Shown: in pieces, positions 1 to 5,135 of the stretch | Layout of the letters: each line of letters opens with the position of its first letter | Position numbering within the stretch: position 1 is the first letter of the stretch | Source of the DNA: CAZIPZ01 sp964541075 | Lineage (GTDB): Bacteria; Acidobacteriota; Terriglobia; 20CM-2-55-15 | Length of the DNA stretch: 8,902 nucleotides | Reading direction: 5' to 3' | Assembly: GCA_964541075.1 (NCBI GenBank) | Contig: CAZIPZ010000170.1 | Coordinates: forward strand, 1-8,902 | Notes under the pieces: generated by a model | Seen by the model: only the letters and a program-made list of their open reading frames with translations | What the model was told of the DNA's origin: nothing | Databases searched by the model: none | Program-made: the position numbers and the translations under genes

Positions 1-21
1 ACGGAAGAATCCCACTCGTTT

Positions 22-1053
22 CTATCCGAAAAACTCGGAGGCGTCATCAATCACTTTTGGTTCTAGGAGCTTTGGATGGAGCGCTTCTTCGATCGGGACT
101 GCGACGATGTCGGTGCTTCGCAGCGCCGCCATGTATCCGAATTTCTTTTCCGTGATCAGTTCGATCGCCTTCAGCCCGAATCGTGTGGCAAGAACGCGAT
201 CGAAAGCGCTTGGAGTTCCGCCCCGCTGTACATGGCCCAAGACCGTGACGCGAGTTTCAATACCTGTCCTCTCTTCGATCTGTTGGCCAAGCCAGTCTCC
301 GACACCTCCCAGTTGGGCATGACCGAATTCATCCATTCGGCCTCCCTTGGCAATCGGAAGATCGCTGTCTCGCGCCATAGCGCCTTCTGATACGACGACG
401 ATCGCAAACTCACGGCCGCGGTCAATGCGTTTGCGCACTAGTGCGCAAACGTCATCAACGCTGAATTTGTATTCCGGTACAAGAATGCAATCGGCTCCCC
501 CTGCGATGCCAGAATAGGTAGCTATCCAACCGGCATGGCGACCCATAACCTCAACCACCATCACACGCTTATGCGACTCGGCCGTCGTATGGAGACGGTC
601 TATTGCTTCCGCAACGATTTGGACCGCTGTGTCGAAACCGAAAGTGTAGTCGGTTCCGGCAAGGTCATTGTCAATGGTCTTTGGAACGCCAACAATGGGA
701 TAACCCTCTTCTGCGAAAAGGCGATGGGCAACTCCCAGTGTGTCCTCGCCTCCTACCGCCACAAGGTAGTTCAGGCCGAACTTCTTCCAGTTTATTTTGA
801 ACTTCTGTAGCGATTCCGCGTGTTTGAGTGGATTTGTCCTGGAGGTCCCGAGGATCGTGCCGCCTCTGGGCAGAATACCCGACACGGAGAAGATGGTAAG
901 GGGCTCTGTGACTCCCTCCACCAGACCGGCCCAACCGTTCTTAATACCGAGCACGTCATAACCCAGCGCACGAGCACGCCGCACGACGGCCCGAATGACG
1001 GCGTTCAGTCCGGGACAGTCGCCACCGCCAGTCAAGATGCCAATTTTCTCCAT
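22..1053 (-). CDS. pfp: Phosphofructokinase, group III, predicted pyrophosphate-dependent
   Basis: This gene encodes a 343-residue cytosolic phosphofructokinase of the PfkA superfamily, which phosphorylates fructose 6-phosphate to fructose 1,6-bisphosphate. Visible motifs are the N-terminal GGGDCPGLN (residues 9-17), PRGGT (62-66), GGEDT (101-105), PKTIDND (124-130, containing the catalytic Asp), MGRHAGW (170-176) and LGHVQRGG (272-279), covering the whole fold at the usual length. In the family, Gly at the GGDG position and Gly before TIDND go with ATP use, while Asp and Lys at these places go with pyrophosphate. Here they are Asp104 and Lys125, so I predict a reversible PPi-dependent enzyme (a gene like this is often labelled pfkA). 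The reading frame stays open upstream to 1323, but the family N-terminus starts exactly at the ATG at 1051-1053, which has a GAGGAG Shine-Dalgarno sequence 8 bases upstream. The gene is divergent from tsaB. A perfect 24-bp palindrome lies in codons 201-209. Family certain; donor inferred. Confidence 0.95.
   Translation of the reverse strand: MEKIGILTGGGDCPGLNAVIRAVVRRARALGYDVLGIKNGWAGLVEGVTEPLTIFSVSGILPRGGTILGTSRTNPLKHAESLQKFKINWKKFGLNYLVAVGGEDTLGVAHRLFAEEGYPIVGVPKTIDNDLAGTDYTFGFDTAVQIVAEAIDRLHTTAESHKRVMVVEVMGRHAGWIATYSGIAGGADCILVPEYKFSVDDVCALVRKRIDRGREFAIVVVSEGAMARDSDLPIAKGGRMDEFGHAQLGGVGDWLGQQIEERTGIETRVTVLGHVQRGGTPSAFDRVLATRFGLKAIELITEKKFGYMAALRSTDIVAVPIEEALHPKLLEPKVIDDASEFFG
428..451. repeat. 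Perfect 24-bp palindrome inside the phosphofructokinase gene
   Basis: The 12-base half site CGTTTGCGCACT (428-439) is followed without spacer by its exact reverse complement (440-451). The centre CACTAGTG contains the CTAG tetranucleotide, which is uncommon in many bacterial genomes. It lies within codons 201-209 of the phosphofructokinase (residues DVCALVRKR). The two flanking bases (427 and 452) no longer match, so the symmetry stops sharply. Function unknown: it could be an operator-like site for a dimeric protein, a cruciform, or chance. Confidence 0.8.
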
Positions 1054-1061
1054 GGGTGTCT

Positions 1062-1067
1062 CTCCTC
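1062..1067 (-). promoter_or_regulatory. Shine-Dalgarno site deciding the phosphofructokinase start
   Basis: Read on the minus strand this is GAGGAG, 8 bases before the ATG at 1053. It supports the short, family-consistent start instead of the upstream extension of the same open frame to 1323, which overlaps the 5' part of tsaB. Confidence 0.75.
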
Positions 1068-1073
1068 GCTTCT

Positions 1074-1079
1074 TATAAT
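1074..1079 (+). promoter_or_regulatory. Candidate -10 box of tsaB in the divergent intergenic region
   Basis: A perfect TATAAT ends five bases before the tsaB ATG at 1085. No convincing -35 hexamer is seen 16-18 bases upstream. If used, transcription would start at about the ATG itself, giving a leaderless message, in keeping with the lack of a usable Shine-Dalgarno sequence (AAGG is only one base from the ATG). The same A/T block read on the minus strand offers TATTAT (1080-1075), which could serve the divergent phosphofructokinase gene. This is a sequence match only. Confidence 0.4.
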
Positions 1080-1084
1080 AAGGC

Positions 1085-1771
1085 ATGCGGGTTTTAGCGG
1101 TCGACACGACTTCGGAACGGGGCAGCATTTGTATAACTGAGGGCTCTCGGGTCCTGGGTGAGGTAAGGATTGCTTCCTCTATGCAGCACTCCGAACGGTT
1201 GTTCCGTTCAGTAGAGTTCTTGTTCCGGCAGCTGCCATTCGACCTTGCGAGCATCGATCTTTTTGTTGCTGCCCGCGGGCCAGGCTCCTTCACTGGGTTG
1301 CGTGTGGGGATGGCGGCCATCAACGGCTTTGCTTCTGCGAATCGGAAGCGAGCCGCAGGAATTTCGACGCTTCATGCTCTCGCCTGGAAAACAGGGCTAC
1401 ATGGTGTTCTTGTTGCTCCGACCATCGACGCCAGACGAGGGGAAGTGTTTGGGGCGGTGTACCGGCGCGAAGGGAATGTTCTTGTCGAGGTCGTTCAGCC
1501 GGTGGTCCTTAAACCCGAAGAGTGGTTTGCCGCCGCGCCGCGGCAGCCTTTGGTATTTTGCGGTGACGGAGCGTCTTCACATCGCACTAAAATCGAAGAA
1601 ACACCGGAGTGGAAAATCCACGACATGGACTTTTATCTCGCTTCATCCATCGCTGAGCTGGCAGAGACTCCAAACTGCGCACCGCTAGAGCCGTTATACA
1701 TTCGCAGGACTGATGCTGAAATTGCGCGCGATCAACGTGACGGGCTTGGGCAGGTGATAGGACCTTTATGA
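1085..1771 (+). CDS. tsaB: TsaB, tRNA threonylcarbamoyladenosine biosynthesis protein
   Basis: TsaB (YeaZ) is the non-catalytic partner of TsaD in the complex that transfers threonylcarbamoyl to A37 of ANN-decoding tRNAs (t6A). The 228-residue product has the ASKHA-fold N-terminus LAVDTT (4-9), the family signature GPGSFTGLRVG (65-75), a PTIDARRGEVFGAVY-type segment (112-126) and the C-terminal PLYIRR segment (203-208) typical of TsaB. The length is normal. The ATG at 1085 places LAVDTT at the expected distance from the N-terminus. There is no good Shine-Dalgarno sequence, and a TATAAT box sits just upstream. Its stop overlaps the start of rimI (ATGA), a common tsaB-rimI arrangement; tsaD and tsaE are not in the window and must be elsewhere. 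The 5' end lies 31 bases from the divergent phosphofructokinase gene. Confidence 0.95.
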   Translation: MRVLAVDTTSERGSICITEGSRVLGEVRIASSMQHSERLFRSVEFLFRQLPFDLASIDLFVAARGPGSFTGLRVGMAAINGFASANRKRAAGISTLHALAWKTGLHGVLVAPTIDARRGEVFGAVYRREGNVLVEVVQPVVLKPEEWFAAAPRQPLVFCGDGASSHRTKIEETPEWKIHDMDFYLASSIAELAETPNCAPLEPLYIRRTDAEIARDQRDGLGQVIGPL

Positions 1772-2238
1772 AAGCAATGCAGATTCGTGTCCGCAAAGTG
1801 CGCAAGAGTGACGTTGACCGAATTGTGGACATTGAGCGCTCATGGCAACACCTCTCGCATTGGTCAATCGATAGCTACCATCGTCTCCTGAGCGATGACA
1901 GCTTTACGTCGAGCTTTGTGGCGGAAATAGGAGAAGAGCCGGGCCGGATCGTCGGTTTCGTGATTTTTCACATCGCTGCGGACGTTTCCGAGGTCTATAA
2001 CATTGCTGTGGAAAGCAGTCACGCCAGGTCGGGAATCGGAAAACAGTTAATGGCGGCGGCCATTGAGGAATCACGCAGGAAGAGCGCACAAAAAATCATG
2101 TTGGAAGTCCGAAAATCCAACTCTTCAGCCATAAAGTTTTATTACGGTTTTGACTTCAAGATGGCCGGCGAGCGGAAGAATTACTACTCAAATCCAGTTG
2201 AGGATGCGTACGTAATGGAGCGAGAGATTTCGGATTGA
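1768..2238 (+). CDS. rimI: RimI-type N-alpha-acetyltransferase (GNAT family)
   Basis: This 156-residue GNAT-fold acetyltransferase is probably the RimI enzyme, which acetylates the N-terminal alanine of ribosomal protein S18 (and other N-termini) using acetyl-CoA. The acetyl-CoA pyrophosphate-binding segment is YNIAV followed by HARSGIGKQLM (77-95), a form of the R/Q-x-x-G-x-G motif. The RimI-like C-terminal part has LEVRKSN (112-118), then AIKFYY, GERKNYY (134-140) and PVEDAYVM (143-150). Where most RimI proteins have a Gly-Phe pair, this one reads Asp-Phe (129-130), a local oddity. The start ATG (1768) overlaps the tsaB stop and has AGGA five bases upstream; an in-frame ATG at 1777 is an alternative. 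Overlap with tsaB implies coupled translation. Family certain, RimI assignment likely from motifs and context. Confidence 0.88.
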   Translation: MKAMQIRVRKVRKSDVDRIVDIERSWQHLSHWSIDSYHRLLSDDSFTSSFVAEIGEEPGRIVGFVIFHIAADVSEVYNIAVESSHARSGIGKQLMAAAIEESRRKSAQKIMLEVRKSNSSAIKFYYGFDFKMAGERKNYYSNPVEDAYVMEREISD

Positions 2239-2240
2239 AG

Positions 2241-2270
2241 TAGGTTTAACCGTGTGCTACGGTGGCCCTA
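2241..2270 (+). other. Inverted repeat downstream of rimI
   Basis: ACCGT (2249-2253) and ACGGT (2259-2263) form a 5-bp stem with a GTGCT loop. Outer arms TAGG (2241-2244) and CCTA (2267-2270) can extend it across internal loops. It lies right after the rimI stop, in the gap before the DUF465 gene. There is no following T-run, so it is not a standard intrinsic terminator; it may be a weak RNA structure or chance. Confidence 0.25.
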
Positions 2271-2300
2271 GACGGAGACAATCCATCCTTTCAGAACCCA

Positions 2301-2307
2301 GGAGGAG
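2301..2307 (+). promoter_or_regulatory. Strong Shine-Dalgarno site of the DUF465 gene
   Basis: GGAGGAG stands four bases before the ATG at 2312 (its core GGAGG is six bases away). It is the best ribosome-binding site in the window and selects the ATG cluster at 2312/2315/2318 over the upstream ATG at 2252. A second site, AAGGAG at 2336-2341, precedes the in-frame ATG at 2348. Confidence 0.7.
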
Positions 2308-2311
2308 CGTG

Positions 2312-2554
2312 ATGATGATGAAGGAGGAGGAGATCAAGGAGCACTTGATGTCCTCGAACCCAGAGTTCCGCCACTTGGTTGAAGAGCATAGGCACTATGA
2401 AGGCAAGCTCGAGGAATTGCACAGCCGTTCGCATTTGACCGAACAGGATCGCATTGATGAGGTCATGCTAAAAAAGAAGAAGCTACACCTTAAGGATCGA
2501 ATGACCTCCTTGATTCAGAAAGCTCGACAGGAGCGGAGTCATCAGCATTCCTAG
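2312..2554 (+). CDS. YdcH/DUF465 family small coiled-coil protein
   Basis: This is a charged, all-helical 80-residue protein of the DUF465 (YdcH) family, whose molecular role is unknown. The family pattern is clear: an N-terminal NPEFRHLVEEH segment (15-25), a linker with YEGKLEELHSR, then LTEQDRIDEVMLKKKKLHLKDRM (about 42-64), forming a predicted helical hairpin or coiled coil. I chose the ATG at 2312, the first of three consecutive ATG codons, because a strong GGAGGAG (2301-2307) lies four bases upstream and four to ten bases from the three ATGs. The frame is open back to an ATG at 2252, but those extra 20 residues do not resemble the family. A second start at 2348, with its own AAGGAG six bases upstream, would give 68 residues. 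It sits alone between rimI and psd with gaps of 73 and 94 bases, so it may have its own promoter. Confidence 0.8.
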   Translation: MMMKEEEIKEHLMSSNPEFRHLVEEHRHYEGKLEELHSRSHLTEQDRIDEVMLKKKKLHLKDRMTSLIQKARQERSHQHS

Positions 2555-2568
2555 ACGACAAGCGGGAC

Positions 2569-2610
2569 TTTGGGGACATCCAAATCGCCGGGTTTGAGGC
2601 CATCCCCAAA
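2569..2610 (+). other. Stem-loop between the DUF465 gene and psd
   Basis: TTTGGGGA (2569-2576) is an exact inverted match to TCCCCAAA (2603-2610). Between them CAAATC (2581-2586) can pair with GGTTTG (2591-2596, one G-T wobble) around a GCCG loop, making a two-part hairpin. It begins 15 bases after the DUF465 stop and ends 38 bases before the psd start. No T-run follows, so it is not a classical intrinsic terminator. It may be an RNA processing or stability element, or an attenuator-like structure separating the DUF465 gene from the lipid genes. Confidence 0.4.
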
Positions 2611-2648
2611 ATCCCCTCCGAGATCACCCTCCCAATACTTTTATCAGC

Positions 2649-3275
2649 ATGATTGTCAAAGATGCTTTCATATTCCTCCTGCCTCTTGCTGTTGCGTCCG
2701 CCATCAGTTTCTGGTTGGGATGGCTGTTTGCCGCAGCAGCGTCGCTCTTGCTCGGCGCCTTTGTCGCTTTCTTTTTCAGGAATCCCAAAAGGCAAATACC
2801 GCTTGACCCTAGCATCATCGTTTCTCCCGCCGATGGCCGGGTGGTCAGGATAGAGCGCGTGGGAAGCGTCACAAAAATGAGCATTTTTCTCTCGATTTTT
2901 GACGTTCATGTGAACCGCAGCCCCATGAAAGGCCGCATTGAAGCCATTGATTACAGGAAAGGAAGGTTTCGTGCGGCGTTTAACCATTTGGCCAGCGTTG
3001 AAAATGAACGGAATATTATTATGATTGGGGATGGAAAGGTGAAGCTGGTATTCACACAGATTGCTGGGCTGATCGCCCGCCGGATTGTATGCTGGAAGAA
3101 GGTGGGCGATCCTGTTGAGAAAGGCGAACTGATTGGATTGATCCGTTTCGGCTCACGTGTCGATGTCCTTTTCCCGGCCGACACAGAGGTGACCGTCCAG
3201 CTGGGGGCAAGGGTTCAGGGCGGTTCATCCCAGATCGGGGTTATTAAGCAAATCAATGGCGGACAAACGTCCTAA
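2649..3275 (+). CDS. psd: Phosphatidylserine decarboxylase proenzyme, short form
   Basis: This membrane-bound enzyme decarboxylates phosphatidylserine to phosphatidylethanolamine. The 208-residue product matches the short (PSD-A) subfamily. It has a hydrophobic N-terminus able to form two membrane passes (about 5-42), FFFRNPKR (41-48), SPADGRVV (59-66), the FDVHVNRSPMKG segment (84-95) and RFGSRVDV (166-173). In this subfamily the chain cleaves itself at the Gly-Ser of the FGSR motif, here Gly168/Ser169, and the serine becomes the pyruvoyl cofactor, giving a beta chain of about 168 residues and an alpha chain of about 40. The start is fixed by an in-frame stop at 2595-2597 with no other start codon after it; there is no recognisable Shine-Dalgarno sequence. 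The 3' end overlaps pssA by 20 bases. The enzyme next in the pathway order is therefore made from the same message. Confidence 0.93.
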   Translation: MIVKDAFIFLLPLAVASAISFWLGWLFAAAASLLLGAFVAFFFRNPKRQIPLDPSIIVSPADGRVVRIERVGSVTKMSIFLSIFDVHVNRSPMKGRIEAIDYRKGRFRAAFNHLASVENERNIIMIGDGKVKLVFTQIAGLIARRIVCWKKVGDPVEKGELIGLIRFGSRVDVLFPADTEVTVQLGARVQGGSSQIGVIKQINGGQTS

Positions 3276-4116
3276 AAAACGCATTCGCGAGCAGCCTCCG
3301 GTCCAGCATAATCACGGGAGAGTCCGCCGGGGTCTATCGATCATTCCTAGTCTTTTCACGACAGGAAACATTTTCTGTGGCTATTTTGCTGTAATTGCCA
3401 CCTTGCGCGGCAACTACGATTACGCGGCAATTGCAATCGGTCTGGGAACCGTCCTCGATGCTCTGGATGGGCGTGTCGCTCGTCTCACAAAGACCGCCAG
3501 CGAGTTTGGCGTCCAATTGGATTCGCTGGCCGACGTCATCACGTTTGGAATTGCGCCCGCAATGTTAGCGTTCAGTTGGGGCCTGGGCTCGATCACGGGG
3601 ATGGAAGCCTCTATTGCAAAACACGTCCAACAGCTTGGCTGGCTCGCTACATTTGCCTTTCTGATGTGCGGAGCTTTGCGTCTCGCCAGGTTTAACATTC
3701 AAACAAAGAAGCCCGCCGATTCCACGTCTAAGCGCCACTTTGTCGGCATGCCGACGCCTGCAGCAGCAGGCATGGTGGCCGCAGTCGTCCACTTCTTCAA
3801 GATGCCGATTCTGCTGGTCGGTTCCGCGCTGCTGTGGTTTTTTCTCGTTCTCATAATCGCGTTTCTGATGATCAGCACGGTTCGTTATTACTCCTTCAAG
3901 GAGTTGAATTTTGGACAGGCTCGACCGCGCGTCGTGTTGCTCTGGACAGCCATGATGATCGGCCTTGTTATTTTTTATTCGGAAACCGTTCTGCTGATTG
4001 CAGCCTCGATCTACGTCGCCTCAGGGCCTGTAGCGAAGCTTGTACAAACGGTGCGACGATTCCTTCCCGCAAGGACCTCAACGTCCGAGCCGGCGCATGG
4101 TAACATCGAATCGTAA
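3256..4116 (+). CDS. pssA: CDP-diacylglycerol-serine O-phosphatidyltransferase
   Basis: PssA makes phosphatidylserine and CMP from CDP-diacylglycerol and L-serine in the inner membrane, supplying the substrate of the neighbouring Psd. The 286-residue protein carries a complete CDP-alcohol phosphatidyltransferase signature D-x2-D-G-x2-A-R-x8-G-x3-D-x3-D, with Asp68, Asp71, Gly72, Ala75, Arg76, Gly85, Asp89 and Asp93. Upstream is the family-typical segment SIIPSLFTTGNIFCGY (28-43). Further hydrophobic segments lie at about 37-50, 96-108, 126-140, 168-182, 186-207, 226-240 and 244-258, and LRLARFN (141-147) and VGMPTPAAAG (163-172) are also typical of PssA. The N-terminal 27 residues are basic and cytosolic in appearance. 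The start lies inside the last codons of psd (20-base overlap), suggesting coupled translation. The next gene begins five bases after its stop. Confidence 0.95.
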   Translation: MADKRPKKRIREQPPVQHNHGRVRRGLSIIPSLFTTGNIFCGYFAVIATLRGNYDYAAIAIGLGTVLDALDGRVARLTKTASEFGVQLDSLADVITFGIAPAMLAFSWGLGSITGMEASIAKHVQQLGWLATFAFLMCGALRLARFNIQTKKPADSTSKRHFVGMPTPAAAGMVAAVVHFFKMPILLVGSALLWFFLVLIIAFLMISTVRYYSFKELNFGQARPRVVLLWTAMMIGLVIFYSETVLLIAASIYVASGPVAKLVQTVRRFLPARTSTSEPAHGNIES

Positions 4117-4121
4117 GCAAT

Positions 4122-5126
4122 ATGGACGAGCGCCGACTCCGTAAATCACCCAATTTAGCCATCGTTGGATCGACCTCTCTGCTGGGAAAAGAGCTCCGCC
4201 AGATACTGGAAGACGGCGCGTTTCCGATGGGCCGGCTTGCTCTCTTGGAAACGGAGGAGTATGCAGGTCTATTGCAGGAGTTTGCCGGAGAAATCCAAAT
4301 CACTCAGGTCATTTCGCCCGATGTCTTCAACGACATCGACATCGCATTCTTCACCTGCAGCGTCGAAATCATGCAGGCTTATATGATGAGCGGATCTCGC
4401 TTTCCGGACCTGACCATTGATCTAACACAGGCCGGACCTGAAGGCACAATGTATCTTCAGGGAATCTCTGATCCGAGAGTGCTTAAATCCAGAGGGCGCT
4501 TTGTGAATCCTCATCCCGCGTCAATCGTCATTGCGCAGCTGTTGTCCAAGCTCCACAAGGCTTTCGACATGCGGTCGGCGGCGGTTACGGTGCTGGAGCC
4601 CGCATCCGAAAGAGGTTCAGCCGGAGTGGACGAACTTCAGGAACAGACGGTCAATTTGCTTAACTTCCAGCAGACTGAAAGCAAGGTCTTTGAAGGACAA
4701 CTTGCATTTAATGTCCGATCAGAGCCGGATGCATCTGAGAAAACTGAGAAACGCCTTCTCGATCAGGTCACAACGATTCTCGGGCCGACATTTCCGCTTC
4801 CCATGATCACAGTGGTTCAGGCGCCAGTGTTTCATTCTCATGCTTTTTCATTTTTCGTGAATTTGCTGGGAAATCCATCAGCTGAGGAGATTGTTCAGCG
4901 CCTCCACGACGGCGGGGCGACGATGTCAGTAGACGACCGGCCGGGCGGCCCTTCTCCGGTTAGCGTGGTTGGCGCGGATGTTATGCATATCGGGCGGGTT
5001 AGCCACGACAAAAATCATCTCGGCTCCTATTCCATCTGGGTCGTAGCTGACAACCTGAGGATCGCAGCCTGGAACGCTATTCATATCGCGGAAAGCATCA
5101 TGCTCGCCCCAGCGCTCGATGCGTAG
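4122..5126 (+). CDS. USG-1-like aspartate-semialdehyde dehydrogenase homologue, catalytic Cys absent
   Basis: The 334-residue product has the aspartate-semialdehyde dehydrogenase fold: an NAD(P)-binding-type start NLAIVGSTSLLGKEL (11-25), an EPASERGSAGVDELQ segment (159-173) where true enzymes have SGAGxxG, VFHSHAFS (236-243) at the position of the active-site His, and VVADNLRIAAWNAIHIAE (307-324) near the C-terminus. However, the NPNC motif with the nucleophilic cysteine is replaced by NPHPAS (129-134), putting Pro132 at the cysteine position, and the GRIR motif reads GRVS (291-294). It should therefore not work as a standard ASADH and resembles the USG-1 group, whose function is unknown to me. 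It follows pssA by five bases and precedes a membrane protein by nine, so it is probably co-transcribed with the phospholipid genes. It is of normal length and not visibly decayed. Automated labels of 'asd' would be misleading. Confidence 0.85.
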   Translation: MDERRLRKSPNLAIVGSTSLLGKELRQILEDGAFPMGRLALLETEEYAGLLQEFAGEIQITQVISPDVFNDIDIAFFTCSVEIMQAYMMSGSRFPDLTIDLTQAGPEGTMYLQGISDPRVLKSRGRFVNPHPASIVIAQLLSKLHKAFDMRSAAVTVLEPASERGSAGVDELQEQTVNLLNFQQTESKVFEGQLAFNVRSEPDASEKTEKRLLDQVTTILGPTFPLPMITVVQAPVFHSHAFSFFVNLLGNPSAEEIVQRLHDGGATMSVDDRPGGPSPVSVVGADVMHIGRVSHDKNHLGSYSIWVVADNLRIAAWNAIHIAESIMLAPALDA

Positions 5127-5135
5127 CGGGCGCGG

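Noticed and set aside
185..200. GATC and CGATCG clusters here and elsewhere as an origin or methylation signal
   Set aside because: Although dnaE is present, there is no DnaA-box cluster or AT-rich unwinding region in the window. The GATC sites are scattered in coding sequence.
1054..1323. N-terminal extension of about 90 residues on the phosphofructokinase frame
   Set aside because: The family N-terminus begins at the ATG at 1053, which has a good Shine-Dalgarno site. The extension overlaps tsaB antisense and is basic, low-complexity sequence unlike any PFK domain.
2490..2987. 165-residue open frame on the minus strand
   Set aside because: It lies antisense to psd and the end of the DUF465 gene, both with clear family motifs. 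Its composition looks like the reverse strand of a coding region, with no motif of its own.
3742..3755. 14-bp perfect palindrome GTCGGCATGCCGAC and an adjacent CCTGC/GCAGG hairpin in pssA
   Set aside because: A 14-bp palindrome is roughly expected about once by chance in a window of this size. The site encodes the conserved VGMPTPAAAG segment, so the protein explains the sequence.
4122..5126. Annotating this gene as a functional asd (aspartate-semialdehyde dehydrogenase)
   Set aside because: The catalytic cysteine of the NPNC motif is absent (Pro132), so the sequence does not support that activity.
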